A DNA stretch of 64,000 bases from Candidatus Tidjanibacter faecipullorum (GCA_019116245.1 DXCC01000017.1:152245-216244); one strand, 5' to 3'. Positions 40,824-50,621 are shown, counted from the stretch's first letter. Notes: generated by a model from the sequence alone, not told the origin. Program-made: numbers and translations.

Positions 40824-42113
40824 TCAGACGATGCCGGCAATCAGGTAGAAGCTGCCCCCTACGAATATCATGTCCTGCGGAGTGGCAAGGCTGCGGGCCC
40901 GTTCGAGCGCGTCGTTGACCGTGGGGGCCGTTTCGCCGTGCAGGTGGTGTCGGGCGCCCAGTTCGGCCAGCCGTTCGGCAGGCAGGGCGCGGGGCGAGTC
41001 GGCCTGGGTGAAGAAGTAGTAGGCTTCGGTCGGCAGCATGGCCAAAATGTGTTCCAGGTCCTTGTCGGCCGCGAATCCGACGATCATGTAGAGCCGGTCG
41101 TAGCGGCAGGCGGCCAGTTGGCGCATGGTCTCCGTAAGACCTGCGGGATTGTGTCCGCCGTCGGCGACGGTCAGCGGGGCCTGGCCGATCACCTGCCAGC
41201 GTCCGCGCAGTCCGGTCGAGGCGGCGGCGTGACGCAGACCGGTGTGGAGCGCCTCGTCGCCGGGCACGAACGGCGAGCCGTTGCGCAGCAGATCGACGGC
41301 CGTGCGGACCGTGGCCAGATTCTTCTGCTGGTAGTCGCCCGTCAGGTCGAGGTCATAGGTCGCTTCCGCACCGTCAGCCAGACGGCGCAGGGTATAGCGG
41401 GCATACGTTCCGTGCTCCTCCTTGGCCGTGCAGGTGTAGCAGGTGTCGGCGAAGGTGATGGGCGCGCCGCATGCGGCAGCGCGGGCGACGAAGACGGGGC
41501 GGCTCTCGGGATGGGTCTCACCGATCAGAACGGGCACCGAAGGTTTGATGATGCCCGCCTTTTCGCCGGCGATGCGGGCGATCGTATCGCCCAGCAGGTC
41601 GCAGTGGTCGAGGCCGATATTGGTGATGATGCTCAGCAGGGGGGTGATGATGTTCGTGGCGTCGAGCCGTCCGCCCAGCCCTGTCTCGATGACGGCGATC
41701 TCCACCTCGTGGCGGGCAAAGCAGTCAAAGGCCATGGCGGTCGTCATCTCGAAGTAGGAGAGCCCCTCCTGCTCCATGGCCGCGGCATGACGCTCCAGGA
41801 AGGCGCAGACGTCCTCTTCCGGAATGGGGACGCCGTCGATGCGGATGCGTTCGCGGAAGTCGTGCAGATGGGGGGAGGTGTAGAGCCCCGTGCGGTAGCC
41901 GGCCGCCTGCAGGATGGCGGCAAGCATGTGGGCGACGGACCCTTTGCCGTTGGTCCCGGCGATGTGCAGGGTCGGGTAGCGGTGCTGGGGGTCGCCCATG
42001 CGGCGGCACATGGCGGCAATGGCCTCCAGACCGCCCCGGTAGGCGGTGCGGCCGACCGTCTGGAACGAGACGAACCGGTCGTCGATATAGCGGATAGCTT
42101 CGGAATAGTTCAT
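40824..42113 (-). CDS. folC: Folylpolyglutamate/dihydrofolate synthase
   Basis: 429 residues, Mur-ligase family. Adds glutamate to folates and/or to dihydropteroate. ATP-binding IAGTNGKGSVAHMLAAIL (about 50-67), folate-region YTSPHLHDFRERIRI, Mg/ATP sites IETGLGGRLDATNII and ITNIGLDHCDLLG, and the C-terminal DGGHNPAGL are the FolC signatures. The start at 42113 follows lnt by 26 bp in a leftward pair. Confidence 0.95.
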   Translation of the reverse strand: MNYSEAIRYIDDRFVSFQTVGRTAYRGGLEAIAAMCRRMGDPQHRYPTLHIAGTNGKGSVAHMLAAILQAAGYRTGLYTSPHLHDFRERIRIDGVPIPEEDVCAFLERHAAAMEQEGLSYFEMTTAMAFDCFARHEVEIAVIETGLGGRLDATNIITPLLSIITNIGLDHCDLLGDTIARIAGEKAGIIKPSVPVLIGETHPESRPVFVARAAACGAPITFADTCYTCTAKEEHGTYARYTLRRLADGAEATYDLDLTGDYQQKNLATVRTAVDLLRNGSPFVPGDEALHTGLRHAAASTGLRGRWQVIGQAPLTVADGGHNPAGLTETMRQLAACRYDRLYMIVGFAADKDLEHILAMLPTEAYYFFTQADSPRALPAERLAELGARHHLHGETAPTVNDALERARSLATPQDMIFVGGSFYLIAGIV

Positions 42114-42139
42114 GTTCGGGCGAGCTTTTCGGGGCGGCG

Positions 42140-43732
42140 TCATGCGTCGATCAGCAGGCTGCGCCGCCGGACGCGATAGACGAAGTAGTAGAGAATCGAC
42201 AGCAGGAAGACGTAGCAGCCGACCCGTCCCAGCAGGTCGCCGTAACGGACGTAGCAGGTCAACCCGTCGTAGAGCGGTACGGTGCGGGTCAGGGTGCCGC
42301 GCACCTCCCAGCCGAGGGTCTCGCAGGGGCGGCCCAGGGGATCGATGAAGCCCGAGATGCCTGTGTTGGCGCTGCGGGCGATCCAGCGGCGGGTTTCGAT
42401 GGCGCGCAGGCGCGAGTAGGAGAAGTGCTGCCGGTAGCCGGGCGTGTCGCCCCACCAGCCGTCGTTGGTGACCACGCAGATCAGCTGGGCGCCGCCCGCG
42501 GCGAAGCCCGAGAAGTAGTCGCCGTAGACCGATTCGTAGCAGACGGGGGCTGCCGTGCGGATCACGGTCCCCTCCGGCGTGCGGTGGGTGAAGACGCGGC
42601 AGATGCCGTCCGTGCCGAGTTGGCCGGTGGTGCCGCCCAGATCGACGATATACTGCGTGAAGGGTTTGAGCAGTTTCATGAAGGGCATCATTTCGACGCC
42701 GATCACCAGTTTGTTCTTGTGGTGGATCGTCACCGTGCGCGAGGTATCCACCATCAGGGCGCTGTTGAAGGCGTCATACCAGGAGCCGTCGGAGAGCGGA
42801 CGCGACGAGACGGTCGCCTCGTACGGATAGCTGCGGTAGGTGGTGGCACCGGTGAGGATGGCCGCTGCGGGGTGCTGCGTGCGCAGGAAGGTGCGGAAGC
42901 GGGTCAGCGAGGCCGAACGGTCCAGGGCGTTTTCCCAAAGGTCATCCTCGACGGCCGTTTCGGGCATCACGATGAGGTCGGCATCGGCCGGGGCTTCGGC
43001 GGCCAGGGCCAGCAGCACCGAGTCCTGCCACCGCTGGGGCATGAAGAACTTTTCGGTGTAGGAGTCTATGTTGGGCTGGATGAGGGTGACGGTCGCTTCT
43101 CCTGCGGCGGGCTGGCGCCAGCTTGCCCCCAGGATCCCCGAAAAGAGCAGCGGCAGGAGCACCCAGAGGGCCTCGCGGAGGATCCACGGCCGCCGCCGGG
43201 CGGCGAGGATCAGGTTGAAGAGCAGCAGATTGGAGACAAGCACCCACAGCGAACCGCCCAGAGCGCCGGTGAATTCGTACCACTGCACCGCCCAGGTGTC
43301 GTTGGCGAAGCCGTTGCCCAGCACCAGCCACGGGAAGGAGATCTGTTCGTTGGCGAGGTAGATGTATTCGGCGGCCAGCCAGCCGGCCACGAGGAGTACG
43401 TTGGCCAGTGCCGGACGGCACCGCTTGCTCGTGTAGTGGTAGATCATGAAGACGACGCCGAAGAGCACGACCTGTACGACGGTGGCGGCCAGGACGCCGA
43501 TCGGGGCGGCATTCCATACCCACCAGACGGTGGCGACGGACCACAGGGCGATGGTGAGCGCCGTCCAGCCGGCCATTTTCCAGAAGGAGCGGCGGGAGGC
43601 GTCATAGCTGTGGCTGATGAGCAGCAGGGGAACAAGGGCGGCCAGCAGGGTGAGGCCGCTGATGTGGAGCCAGCCGGCGGCCAGCAGAACGACGCTGGCG
43701 AGGACGAGAAGCAGTTTTTTCCCGATGGACAT
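42140..43732 (-). CDS. lnt: Apolipoprotein N-acyltransferase
   Basis: 530 residues. Adds the third acyl chain to lipoproteins in the inner membrane. About seven hydrophobic helices in the first ~210 residues, then a nitrilase domain with the catalytic triad Glu (VMPETAVED), Lys (HHKNKLVIGVEMMPF) and Cys (APVCYESVYGDYF), then a last membrane helix. It fits the many lipoproteins in the window. ATG 43732 was chosen because the first helix starts right after it. Confidence 0.95.
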   Translation of the reverse strand: MSIGKKLLLVLASVVLLAAGWLHISGLTLLAALVPLLLISHSYDASRRSFWKMAGWTALTIALWSVATVWWVWNAAPIGVLAATVVQVVLFGVVFMIYHYTSKRCRPALANVLLVAGWLAAEYIYLANEQISFPWLVLGNGFANDTWAVQWYEFTGALGGSLWVLVSNLLLFNLILAARRRPWILREALWVLLPLLFSGILGASWRQPAAGEATVTLIQPNIDSYTEKFFMPQRWQDSVLLALAAEAPADADLIVMPETAVEDDLWENALDRSASLTRFRTFLRTQHPAAAILTGATTYRSYPYEATVSSRPLSDGSWYDAFNSALMVDTSRTVTIHHKNKLVIGVEMMPFMKLLKPFTQYIVDLGGTTGQLGTDGICRVFTHRTPEGTVIRTAAPVCYESVYGDYFSGFAAGGAQLICVVTNDGWWGDTPGYRQHFSYSRLRAIETRRWIARSANTGISGFIDPLGRPCETLGWEVRGTLTRTVPLYDGLTCYVRYGDLLGRVGCYVFLLSILYYFVYRVRRRSLLIDA

Positions 43733-43776
43733 GCGTGTGAGAATCAAAGAAGTGATGCGTAGCGGCAGAAGCCACG

Positions 43777-43784
43777 CAAAGATA
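43777..43784 (-). promoter_or_regulatory. -7 element of lnt-folC
   Basis: TATCTTTG on the minus strand, 45 bp before the lnt ATG. The rest of the 277-bp gap to lysE is GC-rich with no gene seen. Confidence 0.65.
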
Positions 43785-43992
43785 CCGAACATTCCGCAAA
43801 TCCGGCGGCCTCCGCAGTTCGAATTTCGCTTGGCCGGGCGGAGGAAAATGCGGTGCCGCAGGCGGAGCGGCAGACGAAAAGACGGTCGGCGTGCGTTCGG
43901 CAGAAGAGGCGCGGCCGCCGGAGGTCTGCCCGGCAAACCGGCGGGGCGGGGAGAAAGTTGGGCCGACGGGCCTGCTTTCTCGGCAATCTTAT

Positions 43993-44000
43993 TACTTTTG
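43993..44000 (+). promoter_or_regulatory. -7 element of the lysE-to-yidD gene run
   Basis: TACTTTTG, ending 9 bp before the ATG at 44010, which leaves a very short leader of about 3-5 nt. Confidence 0.6.
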
Positions 44001-44009
44001 TAGTCAGCT

Positions 44010-44672
44010 ATGGAGATGTGGCTGGACATATTCTTGCGCGGCCTGCTGGTCGGACTGATCGTGTCGATGTTTTCGATCGGGCCGGTCGGCGTGCTCTGCA
44101 TCCAACGGACGCTCAGCAAGGGACAGCGGTCGGGATTCGTTTCCGGACTGGGAGCAACCATTGCCGACACCTTCTATGCGACCATCGCTTTCTTCGCCCT
44201 CTCGGTCGTACAGGGATTCATCGAACAGAATGAGCTGTGGATCAAGGTTGTGGGCGGCATTTGCGTGGCGGCTGTCGGGGTGTATATCTTCATGCAGAAT
44301 CCGGTGGTGCAGATTCGCCGCAACCGTGCCGGCAAGGGGCGGAACCTCGGCCGCGATTTCATCTCCATCTTTCTCTTCACGATTGCCAATCCGGCTATCA
44401 GTCTGATCTTTGTCGGCCTGTTCGCCATGTTCGGCATCAGTACCGATGCCGGCTACGTCAACGGGGTGGCCATGCTGGTCGGCGTGCTGGTCGGCGCCGC
44501 CGGCTGGTGGTTCCTCTTCACGCTGTTGCTGAATATCTATCATAAACGAATCCGTCCCCGTCACCTGCTGTGGATGAACCGCATTGCCGGCATCGTCATC
44601 ATGGCCTTCGGCGCGGTGACGATCATCTCCTCCATCTTCAACTTCCATCTCGATGCATTCCTCTCCAAATAG
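44010..44672 (+). CDS. LysE/RhtB-family exporter
   Basis: 220 residues with six hydrophobic segments. The N-terminal GLIVSMFSIGPVGVLCIQRTLSKGQRSGFVSGLGATIADTFYA is the LysE/RhtB signature (PGP-like turn, GARxG-like loop). The family exports amino acids such as lysine, threonine or homoserine; the substrate here is unknown. Its end overlaps cmk by 20 bp. Confidence 0.9.
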   Translation: MEMWLDIFLRGLLVGLIVSMFSIGPVGVLCIQRTLSKGQRSGFVSGLGATIADTFYATIAFFALSVVQGFIEQNELWIKVVGGICVAAVGVYIFMQNPVVQIRRNRAGKGRNLGRDFISIFLFTIANPAISLIFVGLFAMFGISTDAGYVNGVAMLVGVLVGAAGWWFLFTLLLNIYHKRIRPRHLLWMNRIAGIVIMAFGAVTIISSIFNFHLDAFLSK

Positions 44673-45396
44673 CTCGCCGACACGCCGGATCGTCATCGCC
44701 GTGGACGGCTTTTCGTCCTGCGGCAAGAGTACGTTCGCCCGGCTGCTGGCCGCCCGACTGGGGTATATCTTCATTGATACGGGGGCCATGTACCGGGCCG
44801 TGACCTGCTACGGCATCGACCACGGCGCCGTGCAGGACGGCCGGATCGACCGGGAGCGGCTGATCGGCATGCTGGACGACATCGACATCTCCTTCCGGTT
44901 CAACCCTGCGCGGGGTGCCAGCGACATCTACGTGAACGGCGTCTGCGTCGAGGACCGGATCCGCGGCATCGAGGTGAGCGATGCGGTCAGCCGGGTGAGC
45001 CGCATCCCCGAAGTGCGGGCGAAGCTGGTGGCCCTCCAGCAGCGCATGGGGGCCGAGAAGGGGGTCGTGATGGACGGCCGCGACATCGGCACGGTGGTCT
45101 TCCCCGATGCCGAGCTGAAGCTCTACATGACGGCCGACCCGAAGATTCGGGCCCGGCGCCGCTACCTCGAGTTGCGGGCACGGGGCGAGGAGGTGCCGGA
45201 AGAGGAGATCGAACGCAACATCCGGGAGCGCGACGAAGCCGATCTGCATCGGGCGATCAGTCCGCTCCGCAAGGCTCCGGATGCCATCGAGCTGGACAAT
45301 AGCCACATGACGCTGGAGGAGCAGATGGCGTGGATCGAGCCGATCCTCGCCGAACGGACGGCTGCCGCCGCGGGCGGTGCCGGAAACGGAAAATGA
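44653..45396 (+). CDS. cmk: Cytidylate kinase
   Basis: 247 residues. Phosphorylates CMP and dCMP. P-loop GFSSCGKSTFARLLAARLG (about 19-37), FIDTGAMYRAVTCY (CMP binding), GRDIGTVVFPDAELKLYMTA and the lid RARRRYLELRARG are typical. The C-terminus is Ala/Gly-rich and slightly long. It overlaps both neighbours (20 bp with lysE, 4 bp with ispH), so translation of the three is coupled. Confidence 0.96.
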   Translation: MHSSPNSSPTRRIVIAVDGFSSCGKSTFARLLAARLGYIFIDTGAMYRAVTCYGIDHGAVQDGRIDRERLIGMLDDIDISFRFNPARGASDIYVNGVCVEDRIRGIEVSDAVSRVSRIPEVRAKLVALQQRMGAEKGVVMDGRDIGTVVFPDAELKLYMTADPKIRARRRYLELRARGEEVPEEEIERNIRERDEADLHRAISPLRKAPDAIELDNSHMTLEEQMAWIEPILAERTAAAAGGAGNGK

Positions 45397-46280
45397 CCAT
45401 GGAACAGGGACGCATTGAAATAGACGATCGGTCGGGATTCTGCTTCGGCGTGGTGAATGCCATCACGCGGGCGGAGCAGTCGCTGGCCGACGGCGAGGTA
45501 TTCTCGCTGGGAGACATTGTCCACAACCGGCTGGAAGTGCAGCGGCTCGAGGAACTCGGGCTGCGCACGGTGGGCCACGACGACCTGCCGCGCCTGTCGG
45601 GGCGGAGGCTGTTGATCCGGGCGCACGGCGAACCGCCGGCCACCTATGCCCGGGCTGCCGCGCTGGGCATCGAGGTGATCGACGCCACCTGTCCCGTAGT
45701 GGCCAACCTGCAGCGGATCGTGGCCGACGCCTATGCCCGGATGCGGGAGGTGAACGGCCAGGTGGTGATTCTCGGCAAGAAGGGCCATGCCGAGGTGGTC
45801 GGGCTGGCGGGTCATGCCGACGGCCGGGCCGTCATCGTGGAGGCTCCCGAAGATCTGGAGGCGCTGGACTATGCCCGGCCGATCTACTTTCTGTCGCAGA
45901 CCACCCAGAGTCTGGAACTGTTCGGACGGATGGCCCAAACGATCCGCGAGCGCTCCCTCCATCCGGAGCAGGTGACCGTGCGGGACACGATCTGCCGGCA
46001 GGTGTCGGGGCGCGAGGCCCATCTGCGGGAGTTTGCGGCGCGGTTCGATGTCGTCATTTTCGTCAGCGGCCGCAAGAGTTCCAACGGCAAGGTGCTCTAC
46101 GGCGTCTGTCGGGAGGCCAATCCCCGCAGTTACCACGTCGAGGGGGCGGACGAGCTGCAGACCGAATGGCTGGAAGGTTGCCGTTCGGTCGGCATCTGCG
46201 GCGCGACCTCCACGCCGCGCTGGCTGATGGAGCAGGTGGCGGCCCGGGCAGGCGAACTGGTCGGAAACGGGAAATCGTAA
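45393..46280 (+). CDS. ispH: 4-hydroxy-3-methylbut-2-enyl diphosphate reductase
   Basis: 295 residues. Last enzyme of the MEP pathway; makes IPP and DMAPP with a [4Fe-4S] cluster. The three cluster cysteines are Cys-17 (SGFCFGV), Cys-100 (DATCPVV) and Cys-201 (DTICRQ). HxGExPA-like RAHGEPPAT, a KKGHAEV His and the SSNG motif (GRKSSNGKVL) that binds the diphosphate are present. The start uses ATGA shared with the cmk stop; a second in-frame ATG two codons later is possible. Confidence 0.97.
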   Translation: MTMEQGRIEIDDRSGFCFGVVNAITRAEQSLADGEVFSLGDIVHNRLEVQRLEELGLRTVGHDDLPRLSGRRLLIRAHGEPPATYARAAALGIEVIDATCPVVANLQRIVADAYARMREVNGQVVILGKKGHAEVVGLAGHADGRAVIVEAPEDLEALDYARPIYFLSQTTQSLELFGRMAQTIRERSLHPEQVTVRDTICRQVSGREAHLREFAARFDVVIFVSGRKSSNGKVLYGVCREANPRSYHVEGADELQTEWLEGCRSVGICGATSTPRWLMEQVAARAGELVGNGKS

Positions 46281-46301
46281 CAACGTTTGAAAAACATAGC
46301 A

Positions 46302-46796
46302 ATGAAAACAGGACAATATATCCGCCGGGCGGTGGGTTACTTCATTAAGTTGATCGTGCTGGTGATCGTGCTCTATCTGTTGCTGTTCGTGACGGGGACG
46401 GCGCGCGTGAGTGCCGGCTATTTTGTGGGTGAGCTGTTCGCCACGCCGCGCGGACTGATGCTGTTGGGCGCGCTGGCCGTGCTGGCGGCCTGCTACCCGA
46501 TGTTCGGTTATGTCTCGCGCCGGATGGCGGCCGACCTCCGGGAGGATCGCGTCCGGATTGTCAGCGCCTTTCATGCTGACGGCTATGTGCTCGAGAAGGA
46601 GCAGGAGGGCGAGTCGATGACCTTCCGGGCTGGCGGGCTGTTCCGCCGCATCTGGCTCACGTTCGATGACCGGATCACGGTGCGCTCGTGCGGCGAGGGA
46701 TTTGTGGAGATCGAAGGCCTTCGCAAGGAGGTGGTGACGGCCCAGTTCCGGATCAATACCTACATGCAGAACAAACGCCATGAGAACAACGATTAG
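46302..46796 (+). CDS. Small membrane protein of unknown function
   Basis: 164 residues. Two membrane helices (about 14-37 and 53-72) and a cytoplasmic beta-rich domain (about 85-160) with RIWLTFDDRITVRSCGEGFVEIEGLRKEV. I recognise no family. It lies between ispH (21 bp) and the S41 protease (17-bp overlap), so it is probably expressed with them. The ATG at 46302 is preferred over a TTG five codons upstream. Confidence 0.7.
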   Translation: MKTGQYIRRAVGYFIKLIVLVIVLYLLLFVTGTARVSAGYFVGELFATPRGLMLLGALAVLAACYPMFGYVSRRMAADLREDRVRIVSAFHADGYVLEKEQEGESMTFRAGGLFRRIWLTFDDRITVRSCGEGFVEIEGLRKEVVTAQFRINTYMQNKRHENND

Positions 46797-48450
46797 CAAA
46801 GCGGCGGCGCTGCTCGGTGCCGCACTCGGCCTGACGGTGGCCGTAGCGGCCGCTCCGCCCGACGGCTTCCGCATGGGGCGGAGCATGGAGATTCTGGTCA
46901 ATATGGTTCGGGACATCAACCTCTTCTACGTCGATGAGGTCGATACGGACCGGTTGCTGAACGATGCGGCGGCCGGCATGACCTCCGGTCTGGATCCCTA
47001 CACCGAATATATCTCCGAGGAGGATATGGCTGCCTTCCAGGTAATGACGAGTGGTCGCTATGCGGGGGTCGGCTCGCTGATCCGCAAGAGCGGCGACTAC
47101 GTTGTCTTTGCTGAACCCTATAAGAATTCGCCGGCCGACCGGGCCGGCATCGTGGTCGGCGACCGGATCGTCGAGATCGACGGTGAGGATGCCCGCGGCA
47201 TGACCACCGAGCAGATCAGCGCCAAGTTGCGGGGCGAGGCCGGAACGAAGGTGAAACTCAAGGTGGGTAAATTCTACGGCGGCGACATCGTGCCGCTGGA
47301 GATTCGCCGGGAGGTGATCTCGATTCCGGGCATTCCCTACTACGGCATGCTGAACGACAGCATCGGCTATATTCTCAACATCGACTTCACGGAGGATGTC
47401 AACAGCGACATGCGTACGGCCGTCATGTCGCTCCGCGACCGGGGTGCCCGGGCACTTGTGCTGGACTACCGCAACAACGGCGGCGGCATCGTGCAGGAGG
47501 CGGTGAAGATTCTTTCGTTCTTCGTGCCGCGCGGTACGGAGGTGGTTAGCATGCGCGGACGCAACCTCGGCGAGGCGGTCAATTTCGTCACCCAGAGCGA
47601 ACCGATCGCTCCCGACATGCCGCTGGTGGTGCTGGTCAACAATGCGACGGCTTCGTCGGCCGAGATTGTGGCCGGCGCGCTGCAGGATCTCGACCGGGCG
47701 GTGGTCGTGGGACGCCGCTCCTTCGGCAAGGGACTGGTGCAGACCACCCGGCCGATGGGCTACAACTCCTATCTGAAGATTACAACGGCCAAGTATTACC
47801 TGCCCAGCGGGCGGTGCATTCAGGCCATCGACTATGCGCGGCGGGCCGAGGACGGTACGATCAGCCACATTCCCGATTCGCTGATCCACGAATACCGCAC
47901 GGCGGCCGGCCGACGGGTCTATGACGGCGGAGGCATCATGCCCGACGTGCGGACCGAGGCGGCCTACGTGAGCCGGTTCGCCTACCTGGTGTACGGCAAG
48001 GGATATGTATTCGACTTCGTGGACCGCTACCTGCGCGAACGTCCCGACCTGCAGCTCGATCCGGCAACCTTTGCCCTGAGCGACAGCGACTACGAGGAGT
48101 TTGCCGCCTTCATGGCCGACAAGGATGTGGAGTGGGAGTCGGAGACCAAGCGGGCCCTCGCGCAGCTCAAGGCGAGCGCCGAGGCCGAGCGGTATGACGA
48201 AGCCATCGCGGCGTCGCTGGAGACCATCGAGGCCAGTCTGCACGACGACGTGGCAACGGGTCTGCAGATGTACCGTCAGGAGCTCACCGATCTGATCGAG
48301 AGCGAAATCGTGTTGCGCAAGGCCTACAGTGCCGGCGTGACCGAACATGCGCTGCGGAACGACACCGACGTGCACGAGGCGGTTCGGATTCTGGAGGATC
48401 CGGCCCTGTACGATGAGATCGTGACGCATCGGGATACCGAACGCAAATAA
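46780..48450 (+). CDS. S41-family C-terminal processing peptidase
   Basis: 556 residues. Signal peptide (about 1-24), an N-terminal helical part (GLDPYTEYISEEDMAAFQ), a PDZ domain (about 85-165, AEPYKNSPADRAGIVVGDRIVEIDGEDARGM), and the S41 protease core with LDYRNNGGGIVQEA, the nucleophile in NNATASSAEIVAGALQD and the general base Lys in GRRSFGKGLVQT. Likely cuts misfolded or lipoprotein substrates in the periplasm. The ~200-residue C-terminal extension is typical of Bacteroidota members. Confidence 0.93.
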   Translation: MRTTISKAAALLGAALGLTVAVAAAPPDGFRMGRSMEILVNMVRDINLFYVDEVDTDRLLNDAAAGMTSGLDPYTEYISEEDMAAFQVMTSGRYAGVGSLIRKSGDYVVFAEPYKNSPADRAGIVVGDRIVEIDGEDARGMTTEQISAKLRGEAGTKVKLKVGKFYGGDIVPLEIRREVISIPGIPYYGMLNDSIGYILNIDFTEDVNSDMRTAVMSLRDRGARALVLDYRNNGGGIVQEAVKILSFFVPRGTEVVSMRGRNLGEAVNFVTQSEPIAPDMPLVVLVNNATASSAEIVAGALQDLDRAVVVGRRSFGKGLVQTTRPMGYNSYLKITTAKYYLPSGRCIQAIDYARRAEDGTISHIPDSLIHEYRTAAGRRVYDGGGIMPDVRTEAAYVSRFAYLVYGKGYVFDFVDRYLRERPDLQLDPATFALSDSDYEEFAAFMADKDVEWESETKRALAQLKASAEAERYDEAIAASLETIEASLHDDVATGLQMYRQELTDLIESEIVLRKAYSAGVTEHALRNDTDVHEAVRILEDPALYDEIVTHRDTERK

Positions 48451-48496
48451 CACGGGGTCGGCCGTCCGGCCGCAGGCGAAGGAAAGGAGCAACGCC

Positions 48497-49684
48497 ATGA
48501 GAAGAGAGACGAACTGGAAATTCAGACAGATGGAGCGGATGCCCATCTCGTTCCGGCAGAAGATCGTGCTGATCTCCGTGGGACTGGCCATCGGCCTGCT
48601 CTCCATCGGCTTCACCTCCAAGATGGCGCGCCAGCTCCGCGAAAAGGAGAACTACGAGGTGCGCCTGTGGGCGCTCTCCATCGAAAAACTGGGGCAGTTC
48701 GGTACAGACGACCCCCTGTCGTCGTACATCATGGACAGCCGGAACAACATCCCCTTCATCCGGACCAACGAGAATTTCGAGGTGCTGGGGTCCAACCTGA
48801 TTCCCGACAGGATCCTCTACCATCCCGATCTGCTCAGCCGGAAACTGGAGCAGCTGGCCCGCGAAAATCCGCCGCTGGAGATCAATGCCTGGAACGGATC
48901 CCGGTTTTATATATTCTATGGTAACTCCAGGTTGCAGAAAGCGCTGATGGTCTTCCCGTTCGTGCAGGTGTCCGTGATCGTGATCTTCATCGGTTTCGGC
49001 ATGCTGACCTTCCGCAGTTCGCAGGAGGACGAGCAGAACAAGGTGTGGATCGGGCTGGCCAAGGAGACGGCCCACCAGCTCGGTACCCCCATCTCGTCCC
49101 TGCTCGGCTGGCTGGAGTATCTGAAGGCCCAGGAGATTGATCCGGCCGTCATCGAGGAGATGAACAAGGATCTGACCCGGCTGATGAAGGTGGCGGACCG
49201 CTTCTCGAAGATCGGTTCGGAGACGGTGCTCTCGCCGGTCAACGTGAACGAGACGGTGGGCAACAGCGTGATGTATTTCCGCACGCGCGTGCCGCGCAAC
49301 GTGACGCTCAACTACAACGGACTGGCCATGGCCCCCGTGCAGGCGATGATGAATGTCGCCCTGTTCGAATGGGTGGTGGAAAATCTGCTGAAAAATGCCC
49401 TCGACGCCCTGCAGGGACAGGGAACGATCGACGTGCGCCTCTCCGATGATGCCGAATGGGTCTATGTGGATGTGCACGATACGGGCAAGGGAATCCCGAA
49501 GTCGAACTTCAAGCGCATTTTCGAACCCGGCTTCACGACCAAGACGCGCGGATGGGGGCTGGGACTGTCGTTGAGCCGGCGGATTATCGAGGAGTATCAC
49601 CGGGGCCGCATCTTTGTTGTCGATTCGGAACTGGGCAAGGGAACGACGATCCGGATTGCGCTGAAAAGATCTTATGAAGAATGA
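48497..49684 (+). CDS. Orphan sensor histidine kinase
   Basis: 395 residues. Two membrane helices (about 22-40 and 150-171) flank a ~110-residue periplasmic sensor. The dimerisation/phosphoacceptor helix has KETAHQLGTPISSLLGWLEYL with His-193, and the ATPase domain has ENLLKNALDAL (N box), DTGKGIPKSNFKRIFEPGFTTK (G1/F) and GWGLGLSLSRRII (G2). Complete. No response regulator is adjacent, which is unusual. It overlaps the DUF4271 gene by 4 bp. Confidence 0.93.
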   Translation: MRRETNWKFRQMERMPISFRQKIVLISVGLAIGLLSIGFTSKMARQLREKENYEVRLWALSIEKLGQFGTDDPLSSYIMDSRNNIPFIRTNENFEVLGSNLIPDRILYHPDLLSRKLEQLARENPPLEINAWNGSRFYIFYGNSRLQKALMVFPFVQVSVIVIFIGFGMLTFRSSQEDEQNKVWIGLAKETAHQLGTPISSLLGWLEYLKAQEIDPAVIEEMNKDLTRLMKVADRFSKIGSETVLSPVNVNETVGNSVMYFRTRVPRNVTLNYNGLAMAPVQAMMNVALFEWVVENLLKNALDALQGQGTIDVRLSDDAEWVYVDVHDTGKGIPKSNFKRIFEPGFTTKTRGWGLGLSLSRRIIEEYHRGRIFVVDSELGKGTTIRIALKRSYEE

Positions 49685-50592
49685 GGCAGCCGAACGATAC
49701 GCTGGCCGTGTCGTTGGCCGACACGTTGCCGCAGGAGGCGGTTGCCGCGCCGGGCGTTGATTCGCTCCGCCGGGCATGCGACACGCTGCCGGAGGCCGAT
49801 TCGCTCCGGATGGCCGTGCCGTGCGACACCGTGCCGAAGGTGGATACGGTCTCGGCCGCGGTCGTATTCGGAGCGGGCAGCGAACGGACGGTCGTGTCGT
49901 TGCCTGCGGTGGCGTATGGCCGGACGGCCTCGCCGTTGGCCGGTGTCGGGTATCAGCTCACGGTTGTGGGGCTGTTGCTGCTGTTTGTCTATATGGTATT
50001 CCGGCTGCGGGCCGAGTGGCGCCGGTTGCTGACGCTGGCGTGGCGCCGGGAGGAAGATACGCACGACGACGAGGCCGATGTGCCGCCTTTCGGCGTGCAG
50101 GTGGCGTTGATCGGGTGCGGCGTCTGGATGCTGGGGGTGGCGGCCACCCGTTTCGGACTGCTGGTGCCTGGAGCCGCCGTGCGTTTCGCACACGGATCGG
50201 CCGGTGCGGTGGTGGCGGCCTTTGCGGTGCTGGTGCTGGCGGTTATTGCCGTCCAGTGGCTGCTGATCGGTGCCATCGCCTCACTGACTTTCAGCCGGGG
50301 CTGGGAACGTGCGCTGGGACTGCAGCGGCTGGCTTGGTTTGCCTCTTTGGTCCTCTCCGCAACCCCCTTGGTCGTGCTGGCCGCGCTGTGCGGCGCGCGT
50401 TGGGGCGGGGTGTTCGCCGTCTGTTTCGCCCTCGTGGCCGGGGTGCACGCCCTGGGCTATGTGATCCGCTCCTGCCTGTTGTTTGCCCGACTAAAAGTTT
50501 CGATTTTGCTTTGGATTTTGTACCTTTGCGCCGTCGAGATTATGCCGGTCGGCATCCTCGCTGTCGGTCTGCTGCGGAGCTGGCCGGCGTAA
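49681..50592 (+). CDS. DUF4271 membrane protein
   Basis: 303 residues. A disordered N-terminus (about 1-90, rich in Asp, Thr and Pro, with repeated DTLP-like pieces) precedes about seven hydrophobic helices (95-300). DUF4271 proteins are conserved in Bacteroidota directly before the uroporphyrinogen-III synthase-like gene, as here. Function unknown. No obvious signal peptide. Confidence 0.82.
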   Translation: MRQPNDTLAVSLADTLPQEAVAAPGVDSLRRACDTLPEADSLRMAVPCDTVPKVDTVSAAVVFGAGSERTVVSLPAVAYGRTASPLAGVGYQLTVVGLLLLFVYMVFRLRAEWRRLLTLAWRREEDTHDDEADVPPFGVQVALIGCGVWMLGVAATRFGLLVPGAAVRFAHGSAGAVVAAFAVLVLAVIAVQWLLIGAIASLTFSRGWERALGLQRLAWFASLVLSATPLVVLAALCGARWGGVFAVCFALVAGVHALGYVIRSCLLFARLKVSILLWILYLCAVEIMPVGILAVGLLRSWPA

Positions 50593-50621
50593 AACAGAGT
50601 GGGATTTAAACACAGCGAACG

